This document shows, one piece after another, positions 16,255 through 24,559 of a DNA stretch of 64,000 bases. The notes beneath the pieces were generated by a model, which was given only the letters and a program-made list of their open reading frames with translations, did not search any database and was not told where the DNA came from. The number at the start of each line of letters is the position of its first letter. The first letter of the stretch is position 1. This stretch comes from JBPCMN01 sp013695115 (GTDB taxonomy: Bacteria; Actinomycetota; Acidimicrobiia; IMCC26256; JACDBD01): the NCBI GenBank assembly GCA_051002235.1, contig JBPCMN010000058.1, forward strand, positions 1-64,000, written 5' to 3'. Position numbers and translations under genes: made by a program.

Positions 16255-16447
16255 GTCGGTACGTCCCCTCCGCGGTCCGGCCCTGCCGGCCGTTGCCGCT
16301 GCGCTCCGCCCCCACGACGTCCCGCCTCCGCGAGACTCGGGTGAGAATAGCGGCGTTTACCACGCCCCGCGCGCAAACGCGAATGCCTCCCGGCAAATCG
16401 GGCACGATCGGTACCATGATTCGCGCGCTCTGCGCGCAATTTGTCCC

Positions 16448-18115
16448 ATGATCCGCGACGAGATCGTCCAGGCCCTGCGCGCCGCGCTGGCGGCGACCGG
16501 CTTGCCCGAGCCGGCGGGCGACCTCGCGCTCGAAACGCCCAAACTGCGCGAACACGGCGACTGGTCGTCGAACGTGGCGCTCCAGGTCGCCAAGCAGGCC
16601 GGTCGCCCGCCGCGGGAGGTCGCGCAGGAGCTCGCCGACGCGCTCGCGGCCAACCCGCCCGCGAACGTCGCCCGGGTCGAGATCGCCGGCCCCGGCTTCC
16701 TCAACCTGCACCTCGCCCCGACGTGGTTGCACGACGTGCTCCGCGCGGTGGTCGCGGCCGGGGACGAGTACGGACGGGGCGAGAGCCTCGCCGGCGGGCG
16801 CCTCAACCTCGAGTTCGTGTCGGCCAACCCCACCGGGCCCCTGCACGCCGGTGGGGGTCGCTGGGTCGCGGTCGGCGACGCCATCGCCAATCTCCTCGAT
16901 GCCCAGGGCGCGAGCGTCCACCGCGAGTACTACCTGAACGACGCCGGCAACCAGCTCGACACCTTCGGCGCCTCGCTCCTCGCCCGGTACGAGGGACGGG
17001 AGCCGCCCGAGGACGGCTACCAGGGCGAGTACCTGGTCGAGATGGCGGCCCGGATGCGGGCCGAGCTCGGCGCCGGGGTGACCGAAGAGGAGGCGCGCGA
17101 GTGGGGATACCGCGAGGCCGTCCGGATGCTCCGGGAGGACCTCGCCCGCATCGGCGTCGAGTTCGACACCTGGTTCTCGGAGCGCACCCTGCACGAGCGG
17201 GGCGAGGTCGCCGACGTGCTGAAGGTGCTGGGCGAGCGGGGTCACACCTACGAGCAGGACGGCGCGACCTGGCTGCGGTCCACCACCTTCGGCGACCAGC
17301 GCGACCGGGTGCTGGTCAAGAGCGACGGTTCGACCACCTATCTCGCCAACGACCTCGCCTACCACCGCGACAAGTTCGTGCGGGGCTGGGACCACCTCAT
17401 CGACATCTGGGGCGCCGACCACCACGGCCAGGTGAAATCGCTCCAGGCGGGCACGGAGGCGCTGGGCTTCCCGGCCGGGGAGCCCGAGGTGATCCTGGGC
17501 CAACTGGTCCGGCTCCAGCGCGGCGGCGAGCCGGTGCGGATCTCGAAGCGGGCCGGGAACATCGTCACCCTGGCCGACATCCTCGACGAGGTCGACCCCG
17601 ACGTGTGCCGGCTCACCTTCCTGCTCCAGGGCATCGACACCGCCCAGACGTTCGACCTCGACGTGGTGACCGCGCAGTCGATGGAGAACCCCGTCTATTA
17701 CGTGCAGTACGCCCACGCCCGCATCGTCTCGATCGGGCGCAAGGCCGCCGCCGCCGGCGTCGAGCGCCGTCCGTTGGCTGACGTCGACCTCACACCGCTC
17801 GCGCACGAGCGCGAGATCGAGCTCTTGCGCGCGCTCGCGGTCTACCCGGACGTCGTCGCCGAAGCGGCCGCGCTGCGGGCGCCCCACCGGGTCACGACGT
17901 GGGTGCGCGACTTCGCCAAGGACTTCCACGGCTTCTACCGCGACTGCCGCGTCGTCACCGACGATGCCCCGCTCACCCAGGCGCGACTGTGGCTGATCGA
18001 AGCCTGTCGCATCGGCCTGGCCGACGCCCTCGGACTGCTCGGTGTCGGCGCCCCGGACGAGATGGCGCGCCTCGACGATGATGGCGCAGTTGAGGGAGAG
18101 GAAGCGGAAACGTGA
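16448..18115 (+). CDS. argS: Arginyl-tRNA synthetase
   Basis: It charges tRNA-Arg. The 555-residue class I synthetase has the N-terminal additional domain (MIRDEIVQALRAAL), the HIGH-equivalent segment ANPTGPLHAGGGR (about residues 126-138), the KMSK-like VRISKRAGN and the anticodon-binding C-terminal helical domain (VTTWVRDFAKDFHGFYRDCR). It heads argS-lysA-hom-thrC, whose last three members are separated by 4-bp overlaps or a short gap. No ribosome-binding site is obvious; CAATTT five bases upstream may be a weak -10 of a leaderless transcript. Confidence 0.97.
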   Translation: MIRDEIVQALRAALAATGLPEPAGDLALETPKLREHGDWSSNVALQVAKQAGRPPREVAQELADALAANPPANVARVEIAGPGFLNLHLAPTWLHDVLRAVVAAGDEYGRGESLAGGRLNLEFVSANPTGPLHAGGGRWVAVGDAIANLLDAQGASVHREYYLNDAGNQLDTFGASLLARYEGREPPEDGYQGEYLVEMAARMRAELGAGVTEEEAREWGYREAVRMLREDLARIGVEFDTWFSERTLHERGEVADVLKVLGERGHTYEQDGATWLRSTTFGDQRDRVLVKSDGSTTYLANDLAYHRDKFVRGWDHLIDIWGADHHGQVKSLQAGTEALGFPAGEPEVILGQLVRLQRGGEPVRISKRAGNIVTLADILDEVDPDVCRLTFLLQGIDTAQTFDLDVVTAQSMENPVYYVQYAHARIVSIGRKAAAAGVERRPLADVDLTPLAHEREIELLRALAVYPDVVAEAAALRAPHRVTTWVRDFAKDFHGFYRDCRVVTDDAPLTQARLWLIEACRIGLADALGLLGVGAPDEMARLDDDGAVEGEEAET

Positions 18116-19404
18116 GCGATCCGGCGGCGCCGATCGACCGGGCCCTGATCGCGCCCGCGCTCCTCGACCTCGACCTCGAGGCGCTGGCGGCCGAGTACGG
18201 AACGCCGCTCTTCGTCTACGACGAGGACGAGCTCCTCTCGCGGTGCCGGGAGTACACCGCCCACTTCGGCGACGACAACGTCGCCTACGCGAGCAAGGCG
18301 TTTCTGTGCAGGGCGATGACCCGCCTCGTGCACGAGGAGGGCCTGCACCTCGACGTCGCCACCGGCGGCGAGCTGCACGTCGGGTTGCAGGCCGCCTTCC
18401 CCGCCGACCGGATGATCCTGCACGGCAACAACAAGTCGGAGGACGAGCTGGTCGCGGCGCTCGACGCCGGGGTGGGGCGGATCGTCGCCGACTCGTTCGA
18501 CGAGCTCGACCGGCTCGAGCGTCTCGCCGCCGAACGCGGGGTGGTGCCCCGGGTGCTCGTGCGGGTGACGCCGGGGGTCGAGGCGCACACCCACGTGTTC
18601 ATCGAGACCGGGACGGAGGAGTCGAAGTTCGGCTTCACCGTCACCGAGGGCGTCGCGCTGGCGGCGGCGGCGCGCGTGGCCGAGAGCCCGGTGCTCTCGC
18701 TCGCCGGCTTGCACTCGCACATCGGCTCGCAGATCTACGTGCTCGAGTCGTACCGGCGCGCGGTCGAGATCGTGGTGGGGCTGGCGGTTGAGATCACCGC
18801 GGCCACCGGGCAGGCGGTCGAGGAGCTGAACCTGGGCGGCGGGCTCGGCGTCCGCTACCTGCTCGACGATCCCGAGCGCGACGTCGCCGAGTACGCCAAG
18901 GTGCTGCGGGGCGCGCTCGACGACGCCTGCGCCGCGGCGCGCATCACGACGAAGCCCCGGCTCATGGTCGAGCCCGGCCGCTCGATCGTCGCCCAGGGCG
19001 CGATCACGCTCTACCGCGTCGGCACGGTCAAGGAGATCCCCGGCGGGCCCACCTACGTGGCTGTCGACGGCGGCATGAGCGACAACCCCCGGCCGGTGCT
19101 CTACGGCGCCGGTTACGAAGCGTACCTGCCCGCCCGAATCGACGAGCCTCGTCCGCTGGTCGCGTCGATCGCGGGGAAGCACTGCGAGCAGGGTGACCTG
19201 GTGGTCGCCGACGCCCACCTGCCCGCCGGCGTCGCCGTCGGCGACCTGCTGGCGGTACCGGTCACCGGCGCCTACGGCTACTCGATGGCGTCGAACTACA
19301 ACCAGGTCCCGCGTCCGGCGGTGCTGTTCGTCCGCGAGGGCCGGGAGCGGGTCGTGATCCGGCGCGAGACCCTCGACGATCTGCTCCGACTGGACGAGCC
19401 CTAG
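18112..19404 (+). CDS. lysA: Diaminopimelate decarboxylase
   Basis: It catalyses the last step of lysine synthesis, meso-diaminopimelate to L-lysine plus CO2. It is a PLP alanine-racemase-fold enzyme: the PLP lysine is K62 in YASKAFLCRAM, with GGGLGVRYL, EPGRSIVAQG and GKHCEQGDL further on; HSHIGSQIY also fits. The 430-residue length is normal. The GTG start overlaps the argS stop by four bases, so the two are translationally coupled. Confidence 0.97.
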   Translation: MSDPAAPIDRALIAPALLDLDLEALAAEYGTPLFVYDEDELLSRCREYTAHFGDDNVAYASKAFLCRAMTRLVHEEGLHLDVATGGELHVGLQAAFPADRMILHGNNKSEDELVAALDAGVGRIVADSFDELDRLERLAAERGVVPRVLVRVTPGVEAHTHVFIETGTEESKFGFTVTEGVALAAAARVAESPVLSLAGLHSHIGSQIYVLESYRRAVEIVVGLAVEITAATGQAVEELNLGGGLGVRYLLDDPERDVAEYAKVLRGALDDACAAARITTKPRLMVEPGRSIVAQGAITLYRVGTVKEIPGGPTYVAVDGGMSDNPRPVLYGAGYEAYLPARIDEPRPLVASIAGKHCEQGDLVVADAHLPAGVAVGDLLAVPVTGAYGYSMASNYNQVPRPAVLFVREGRERVVIRRETLDDLLRLDEP

Positions 19405-19433
19405 TCCGCGAGACTGGCCGCAGTGGGAGCCGT

Positions 19434-20741
19434 GTGATGGTGGATCGGTTGCGTGACGAAGCCGTGAAGGTCGGGCTGCTGGGCTGCGGCCACGTCGGCG
19501 CGCCCCTGGCGCGCCTCATCGACGACAACGCCGACGTGATCGAGGCCCGCGCCGGCGTGCGCATCGAAATCGCCCGGGTCGCGGTGCGCAACCTGTCGCT
19601 CGAGCGGGACGTGCCCCTGCCGGCGAGCCGGTTCACCGACGACGCCGAAGCGGTGGTCGCGGACGCCGACATCGACATCATCGTCGAGGTCATCGGCGGC
19701 ATCGAGCCGGCCCGCTCCCTCGTGACCAACGCGCTCAAGAGCGGCAAGCCCGTCGTGACCGCCAACAAGGAGTTGCTCGCCAACGTGGGCAAAGAGTTGC
19801 TCGAGGTGGCCGAGGGCGCGGGCGTCGACCTCCTGTTCGAGGCGTCGGTGGGCGGCGGAATCCCGCTCATCCGACCGCTGCGCGAATCGCTGGCGGGCGA
19901 CCGCATCCGCCGGGTGATGGGCATCGTCAACGGCACGACCAACTACATCCTCACCCGGATGGCCGAGGACGGCTCGTCGTTCCAGGACGCGCTGACCGAG
20001 GCCCAGACCCTCGGCTACGCCGAGCCCGACCCCACCGCCGACGTCGAGGGCTTCGACGCCGCCGCCAAGGCGGCGATCATGGCGTCCATCGCGTTCGGGG
20101 CGCGCGTCGTCGCCGGCGACGTCTACCGCGAGGGGATCAGCGAGATCAGCGACGACGACATCGCCTCGGCGCACGAGCTCGGCTACGTCGTGAAGCTGCT
20201 GGCGGTGGCGGAAGAGCTCGACGGCGACGTCGCGGTGCGGGTGCACCCGGCGATGGTCCCCCTCCACCACCCGCTGGCGTCGGTGCGCGACTCGTTCAAC
20301 GCTCTGTTCATCGAGGGCGACGCGGTCGGCGAGCTCATGCTCTACGGGCGCGGCGCCGGCGGCAGCCCGAGCGCGTCGGCGGTGCTGGGAGACCTCATCG
20401 ACGCGGCCAAGAACCTCGTGTCCGGCGGCCGGGGCGCCACCATCGGCACCCTCGCCCGCCGGACCGTGCGCCCGATCGACGAGGTCGAGTCGCAGTTCTA
20501 CCTGTTGATCGAGGTGGCCGACCGCCCCGGTGTGCTCGCTCAGATCGCCACCGAGTTCGGCCGCCACCAGGTGTCGATCAAGTCGATGCAACAGAAGGGC
20601 ATCGGTGACGACGCCCGGCTGATCTTCGTGACCCACAAGGCGCGCGAGGCCGCGCTGCGGGCAACGGTGCACGCGCTGCGCGACGTGGAGTCGGTGCACC
20701 GGGTCGGCTCGGTATTGCGCGTCATCGGCGACGAGCCGTGA
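19434..20741 (+). CDS. hom: Homoserine dehydrogenase with C-terminal ACT domain
   Basis: It reduces aspartate semialdehyde to homoserine, the branch point to threonine and methionine. The Rossmann motif is VGLLGCGHVGAPLARLI (about residues 11-27), the catalytic region contains GIVNGTTNYIL and EAQTLGYAEPDPTADVEG, and a C-terminal ACT domain (YLLIEVADRPGVLAQIA) is the usual site of threonine feedback. The start is GTG 19434 (GTG-ATG-GTG in a row, so the exact start is uncertain by two codons). It lies 29 bp after lysA and overlaps thrC by four bases. Confidence 0.96.
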   Translation: MMVDRLRDEAVKVGLLGCGHVGAPLARLIDDNADVIEARAGVRIEIARVAVRNLSLERDVPLPASRFTDDAEAVVADADIDIIVEVIGGIEPARSLVTNALKSGKPVVTANKELLANVGKELLEVAEGAGVDLLFEASVGGGIPLIRPLRESLAGDRIRRVMGIVNGTTNYILTRMAEDGSSFQDALTEAQTLGYAEPDPTADVEGFDAAAKAAIMASIAFGARVVAGDVYREGISEISDDDIASAHELGYVVKLLAVAEELDGDVAVRVHPAMVPLHHPLASVRDSFNALFIEGDAVGELMLYGRGAGGSPSASAVLGDLIDAAKNLVSGGRGATIGTLARRTVRPIDEVESQFYLLIEVADRPGVLAQIATEFGRHQVSIKSMQQKGIGDDARLIFVTHKAREAALRATVHALRDVESVHRVGSVLRVIGDEP

Positions 20742-21793
20742 GCACGACCTGGCGGGGCGTGATCGAGGAGTTCCGCGACCACCTCCCGGTCACCGACGCG
20801 ACGCCGGTGGTCACGCTCCTGGAGGGTGGCACACCCCTCGTCGACGCGCCTCGGCTGTCGGAGCGCACCGGCGCGCGCGTGCTCCTCAAGATCGAAGGTG
20901 CCAACCCCACCGGGTCGTTCAAGGACCGGGGGATGACGATGGCGATGTCGAAGGCGGTCGAGGATCAACCGAAGGCGGTGATCTGCGCCTCGACCGGGAA
21001 CACGTCGGCGTCGGCGGCGGCGTACGCGGCTCGGGCAGGGCTCACGTGTGCGGTCGTCATCCCCGAGGGGCAGATCGCGCTGGGCAAGCTCGCCCAGGCG
21101 CTCATCCACGGTGCCCGGGTCGTCCCCGTGCGGGGGAACTTCGACGACGCCCTCGACGTCGTCCGCGCCCTCGGCGACGCCGGCGAGGTGTCGGTGGTGA
21201 ACTCGATCAACCCCTACCGCATCGAAGGACAGAAGACCCAGGCGTTCGAGATCGTCGACGTGCTCGGCGACGCCCCCGACGTCCATTGCATCCCGGTCGG
21301 GAACGCCGGCAACATCACCGCGTACTGGAAGGGCTACGAGGAGTACGCCGACGCCGGCAAGGCCCGGCGCCGGCCCCGCATGTTGGGCTGGCAGGCGGCG
21401 GGGGCGGCGCCGCTCGTCATCGGCGAGCCGGTTCCGCACCCGGAGACGATCGCCACCGCCATCCGGATCGGGAACCCCGCGAGCTGGGACGGCGCGGTCG
21501 CGGCCCGGGACGAGTCGGGCGGGCACATCGGGGCGGTCAGCGACGCCGAGATCCTCGACGCTTACCGGATGCTCGCCCAGGTCGAGGGGTGCTTCGTCGA
21601 ACCGGCGTCGGCGGCGGCGGTGGCGGGGCTGCTGCGGGCGGCCGCCGACGGGCTGATCGAGCCGGGGGAGACCGTCGTGTGCACCCTGACCGGGCACGGG
21701 CTCAAGGACCCCCAGCGCGCCATCGCCGAGGTCGACGTGGGCGAAGGGGTCGAGCCGACCGCCGACGCGGTCGCGACCCAGCTCGGTCTCTGA
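20738..21793 (+). CDS. thrC: Threonine synthase
   Basis: It converts O-phosphohomoserine to threonine with PLP. The PLP lysine is K62 in NPTGSFKDRGM; CASTGNTSASAAAYAARAG and VGNAGNITAYWKGY are the substrate and phosphate-binding loops. At 351 residues it is the short class found in actinobacteria. The GTG start overlaps hom by four bases. In most relatives thrB (homoserine kinase) follows immediately; here a short-chain dehydrogenase gene follows instead. Confidence 0.96.
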   Translation: MSTTWRGVIEEFRDHLPVTDATPVVTLLEGGTPLVDAPRLSERTGARVLLKIEGANPTGSFKDRGMTMAMSKAVEDQPKAVICASTGNTSASAAAYAARAGLTCAVVIPEGQIALGKLAQALIHGARVVPVRGNFDDALDVVRALGDAGEVSVVNSINPYRIEGQKTQAFEIVDVLGDAPDVHCIPVGNAGNITAYWKGYEEYADAGKARRRPRMLGWQAAGAAPLVIGEPVPHPETIATAIRIGNPASWDGAVAARDESGGHIGAVSDAEILDAYRMLAQVEGCFVEPASAAAVAGLLRAAADGLIEPGETVVCTLTGHGLKDPQRAIAEVDVGEGVEPTADAVATQLGL

Positions 21794-21810
21794 ACGAAGG
21801 GAAGGCTTCC

Positions 21811-22578
21811 ATGGGCACTGCATTGGTCACCGGCGCGTCCTCGGGGATCGGCCGGGCGTTCGCGGAGGCGCTGGCGGCCCGGCGCGACGACGTCGTGCTC
21901 GTCGCGCGCGACACCGCCCGGCTCGACCAGCTCGCGTCCAAGCTGAAGGGCGCGCACGGCACGCACGCGGAGGTGCTGGGCGCCGACCTCACGGCCGACG
22001 CCGGCGTCGCCGCGGTGGAGGAGCGCCTCCGCGCCGGCGTGGACCTCCTGGTGAACAACGCCGGCTTCGGGACGTTCGGCAAGTTCGCCGAGCTCCCGAT
22101 CGAGACCGAGTTGGGCGAGGTCCAACTCAACGTGGTCGCGCTGGTCCGGCTGTGCCGGGCCGCCCTCCCGGGCATGATCGAGCGCGGCGCCGGGGGCATC
22201 GTGAACGTGTCGTCGGTCGCCGGCCACCAGCCGACGCCCTATAACGCGACCTACGGCGCAACCAAGGCGTTCGTCACCAGCTTCACGCACTCGCTCCACG
22301 AGGAGGCTCGTAGCACCGGCGTGCGCGTGACGGTGCTGTGCCCGGGCTTCACCAAGACGGAGTTCCAGGAGCGGGCCGGGTTCGACTCCAGCGCGGTGCC
22401 GGGTTTCCTCTGGCAGTCGGCCGAGGAGGTCGCGGCGGCCGCGCTGCAGGCCAACGACAAGAACCGGGCCGAGTGCGTCCCCGGGCTCCTGAACCGGATC
22501 AGCGCCACCGTCTCGGGGGCGCTGCCGGCGGCGGTGAGCCGGCGCCTGGCGGGCGCGGTCGTCCGCCGGGTCGAGTAG
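21811..22578 (+). CDS. Short-chain dehydrogenase/reductase (SDR)
   Basis: The 255-residue Rossmann enzyme has the cofactor motif TGASSGIG (7-14), NNAGFG, the catalytic serine region NVSSVAG, the Y-x3-K pair in YNATYGATKAF, and a LCPGFTKTEF loop after the active site. It fits the classical family that acts on lipid or carbonyl substrates (DltE/YqjQ-like). Substrate is unknown. ATG 21811 has the ribosome-binding site GAAGGGAAGG and lies 17 bp after thrC, so it is probably in the same transcript. Confidence 0.88.
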   Translation: MGTALVTGASSGIGRAFAEALAARRDDVVLVARDTARLDQLASKLKGAHGTHAEVLGADLTADAGVAAVEERLRAGVDLLVNNAGFGTFGKFAELPIETELGEVQLNVVALVRLCRAALPGMIERGAGGIVNVSSVAGHQPTPYNATYGATKAFVTSFTHSLHEEARSTGVRVTVLCPGFTKTEFQERAGFDSSAVPGFLWQSAEEVAAAALQANDKNRAECVPGLLNRISATVSGALPAAVSRRLAGAVVRRVE

Positions 22579-22610
22579 CGGCTCGAAGGCCTGCCGTCCC
22601 CTCCGCGCTC

Positions 22611-22639
22611 CTGACCATGGTCGCTGACCATGGTACGAT
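22611..22639 (+). promoter_or_regulatory. Leaderless promoter and twin operator of the Phd-VapC genes
   Basis: CTGACCATGGT occurs twice, at 22611-22621 and 22624-22634, 13 bp apart, each with the palindrome ACCATGGT. The -35 (CTGACC, 22611-22616) lies in the first copy. The -10 (TACGAT, 22634-22639) touches the second, with a 17-base spacer. The antitoxin ATG at 22645 follows five bases later. Bound antitoxin-toxin complex would block the promoter, the usual autoregulation of such pairs. Confidence 0.7.
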
Positions 22640-22644
22640 TTTGC

Positions 22645-22887
22645 ATGGACTCCATCGCGATCTCGAAGTTCAAGGCAACGTGCCTGGCCGTGCTCGAGGA
22701 AGTCCGGCGGACCGGACGACCGGTCCTGGTGACGCGCCGCGGCGAACCCGTCGCCGAGATCGTGCCGCCCTCGCGTCCGGCCGTCTCCCGTCGCACGCTG
22801 GGCGCCTTTCGTGGCCACGGCCGAATTGCCGGCGACATCGTGGCGCCGGTCGCGGACCCGACCGAGTGGGAGGTGCTCGAGCGGTGA
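22645..22887 (+). CDS. Phd/YefM-family antitoxin
   Basis: The 80-residue product reads MDSIAISKFKATCLAVLEEV, then TGRPVLVTRRGEPVAEIVP, the standard Phd/YefM DNA-binding fold; the C-terminal tail (VAPVADPTEWEVLER) would wrap the toxin. A further ATG at 22630 lies inside the operator and is rejected as the start. It overlaps the toxin gene by four bases. It neutralises the PIN toxin and represses the operon. Confidence 0.88.
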   Translation: MDSIAISKFKATCLAVLEEVRRTGRPVLVTRRGEPVAEIVPPSRPAVSRRTLGAFRGHGRIAGDIVAPVADPTEWEVLER

Positions 22888-23279
22888 AGCTGCTGCTCGA
22901 CACCCACATCTGGTTGTGGCTCCTGCTCGAGCCGAACCGGCTCGTCCGTCGGGTGGCGGATGCACTGACGGATCCGGCCAATGAGCTCTGGCTCTCGCCG
23001 ATCAGCGTCTGGGAGGCGCTGCTCCTCGTCGAGCGGGGGCGGGTGGAGGTCGACCGGGCCCCCGGCGAGTGGCTCGATCGAGCGCTTCGGGACGAGCCGC
23101 TACGCGATGCTCCTGTGACGCGAGCAGTGGCGTTGTCGAGTCGGTCGCTCGATCTCGCTCACGAGGATCCCGCCGATCGGTTCATCGCCGCGACAGCGAT
23201 GACGTACGAGTTGACCCTGGTGTCCGGCGATGCCCGGCTTCTCGAGTCGACGAGCTATCCCGTGCTCGCCAACCGCTGA
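22884..23279 (+). CDS. vapC: PIN-domain toxin (VapC family)
   Basis: The 131-residue protein is a single PIN domain, a Mg-dependent RNase. The acidic residues are visible: D6 in KLLLDTHIWLW, E44 in ISVWEALLL, D95/D98 in HEDPADRFIAATA, and D116 in TLVSGDARLL. The GTG start is embedded in the end of the antitoxin gene. Such toxins cleave tRNA or rRNA when the antitoxin is degraded; the RNA target here is unknown. The pair sits in a stretch that separates thrC from the ApgM-family gene. Confidence 0.88.
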   Translation: MKLLLDTHIWLWLLLEPNRLVRRVADALTDPANELWLSPISVWEALLLVERGRVEVDRAPGEWLDRALRDEPLRDAPVTRAVALSSRSLDLAHEDPADRFIAATAMTYELTLVSGDARLLESTSYPVLANR

Positions 23280-23283
23280 CCGC

Positions 23284-24504
23284 TTACGCGGGGTCGATCC
23301 TGAGCAGGCCGTCGCCCTGGGAGAGGACGTAGAGCTCGCCGTCGTTGTCCTGGCCGAAGGCGGCGATGTTGGCCGCGTTCACGTCGAGGAAGCGCTCGAC
23401 CGCGACCTCGCCGTTCTCCTGGGTCAGCGCCCGTACGTCACCCTGGCAGTAGTCGGCGAAGACGTAGGCCCCGACGAGGTTCGGGATGCGCGTGCCGCGG
23501 TACGCGAACCCGCCGGTCACCGAGCAGCCCTGGTCGGGGTTCGGGTACTCGAAGATGGCGGGGACCGTTCCGGAGATCTCGTCGCCGCTGAACGGGTGGT
23601 TGCCCTCGTAGCGGGCCCAGCCGTAGTTCGCGCCCGCGCCCTGGCCCGCGGGCACGAAGTCGACCTCTTCGTAAGCGTTCTGACCCACGTCGCCGATCCA
23701 GAGGTCGCCGGTCTCGCGGTCGAACGAGAACCGCCACGGGTTGCGCAGCCCGTAGGCCCAGATCTCGGGCCGCCCCCCGCCGCTCGCGAACGGGTTGTCG
23801 GCCGGGATCGTGTACGGCATGTCGCCCGACGGGTTCGGGTCGATGCGCAGGATCTTGCCCAGCAGGGTGTCGAGCGACTGACCGTTCCCGCCGGGGGCGT
23901 GGCCCTCGCCGTTGTCGGCAGCGCCGCCCCCGTCTCCGAGCGCGATGTAGAGGAGGTCGTCGGGCCCGAACGCGAGCTGGCCGCCGTTGTGGTTGGCCTG
24001 GAGCGTCTCGACGGTGATGATCGGCCGGCGCGACCCGGGGTCGGCGGTGTCCCCCTGCATCGTGTACTCGTCGACCTGGTTGTCGCCGTTGTTCGTCGCG
24101 TCGCTGTAGTGCACGTACAGCTTCGTCCCGTCGGGCGAGAACGCGATGCCGAGGAGCCCCTGCTCGCCGCCGCTCTGCGTGCGGTCGGTGATGTCGAGGA
24201 CGGGCTGCCCGTCGAGCGCGCCGTCGCGGACGGCCAGCACCCGCCCGACCTGCTCGGCGACGTAGAGCGCGGTGTCGCCTGCGCGCGCTGCCATCGCCGT
24301 GGGCGCCTCGACCTGGGCGACGGGCGCGAGCGTGACCGCGGCCGCGTCGAGGTCGGCGGGCGCGGCGGACGGCGCCTCCGTAGTCGACGGTTCGGTCGTC
24401 GTGGCCGGCTGCGACTTCGGCTTCGACGAGTCGTCGCCACCACCGCCGTCGCAGGCGACGGCGAAGAGCGCGAGGCCGGCCATGACAGTGAGAGCTCGGC
24501 GCAC
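23284..24504 (-). CDS. PQQ-dependent sugar dehydrogenase-like lipoprotein (glucose/sorbosone dehydrogenase family)
   Basis: The N-terminus MRRALTVMAGLALFAVAC is a lipoprotein signal with Cys18 as the lipidation site, followed by a Ser/Thr/Pro-rich linker. Residues about 65-405 form the six-bladed propeller of soluble aldose sugar dehydrogenases: GGEQGLLGIAFSPDG, ANHNGGQLAFGPDDLLY (His), AYGLRNPWRFSFD (Arg), WIGDVGQNAYEEVDF. It probably oxidises sugars at the outer face of the membrane with PQQ. The GTG start has a TAGCCT hexamer seven bases upstream (24512-24517, minus strand). It converges with vapC, with a 4-bp gap. Confidence 0.85.
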   Translation of the reverse strand: MRRALTVMAGLALFAVACDGGGGDDSSKPKSQPATTTEPSTTEAPSAAPADLDAAAVTLAPVAQVEAPTAMAARAGDTALYVAEQVGRVLAVRDGALDGQPVLDITDRTQSGGEQGLLGIAFSPDGTKLYVHYSDATNNGDNQVDEYTMQGDTADPGSRRPIITVETLQANHNGGQLAFGPDDLLYIALGDGGGAADNGEGHAPGGNGQSLDTLLGKILRIDPNPSGDMPYTIPADNPFASGGGRPEIWAYGLRNPWRFSFDRETGDLWIGDVGQNAYEEVDFVPAGQGAGANYGWARYEGNHPFSGDEISGTVPAIFEYPNPDQGCSVTGGFAYRGTRIPNLVGAYVFADYCQGDVRALTQENGEVAVERFLDVNAANIAAFGQDNDGELYVLSQGDGLLRIDPA

Positions 24505-24559
24505 GGAGCGCAGGCTATCGGCGGAGGCTTCGACACACGCCGCGCCTACGATCGTGTTC

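Noticed and set aside
15881..17929. A 682-codon minus-strand frame opposite argS
   Set aside because: It is rich in Gly/Arg/Asp with no domain, and argS on the plus strand is certain.
22338..23279. One long fusion frame covering the SDR end, antitoxin and PIN toxin
   Set aside because: Only the last 131 codons have a recognisable domain; the toxin starts at GTG 22884, overlapping the antitoxin stop.
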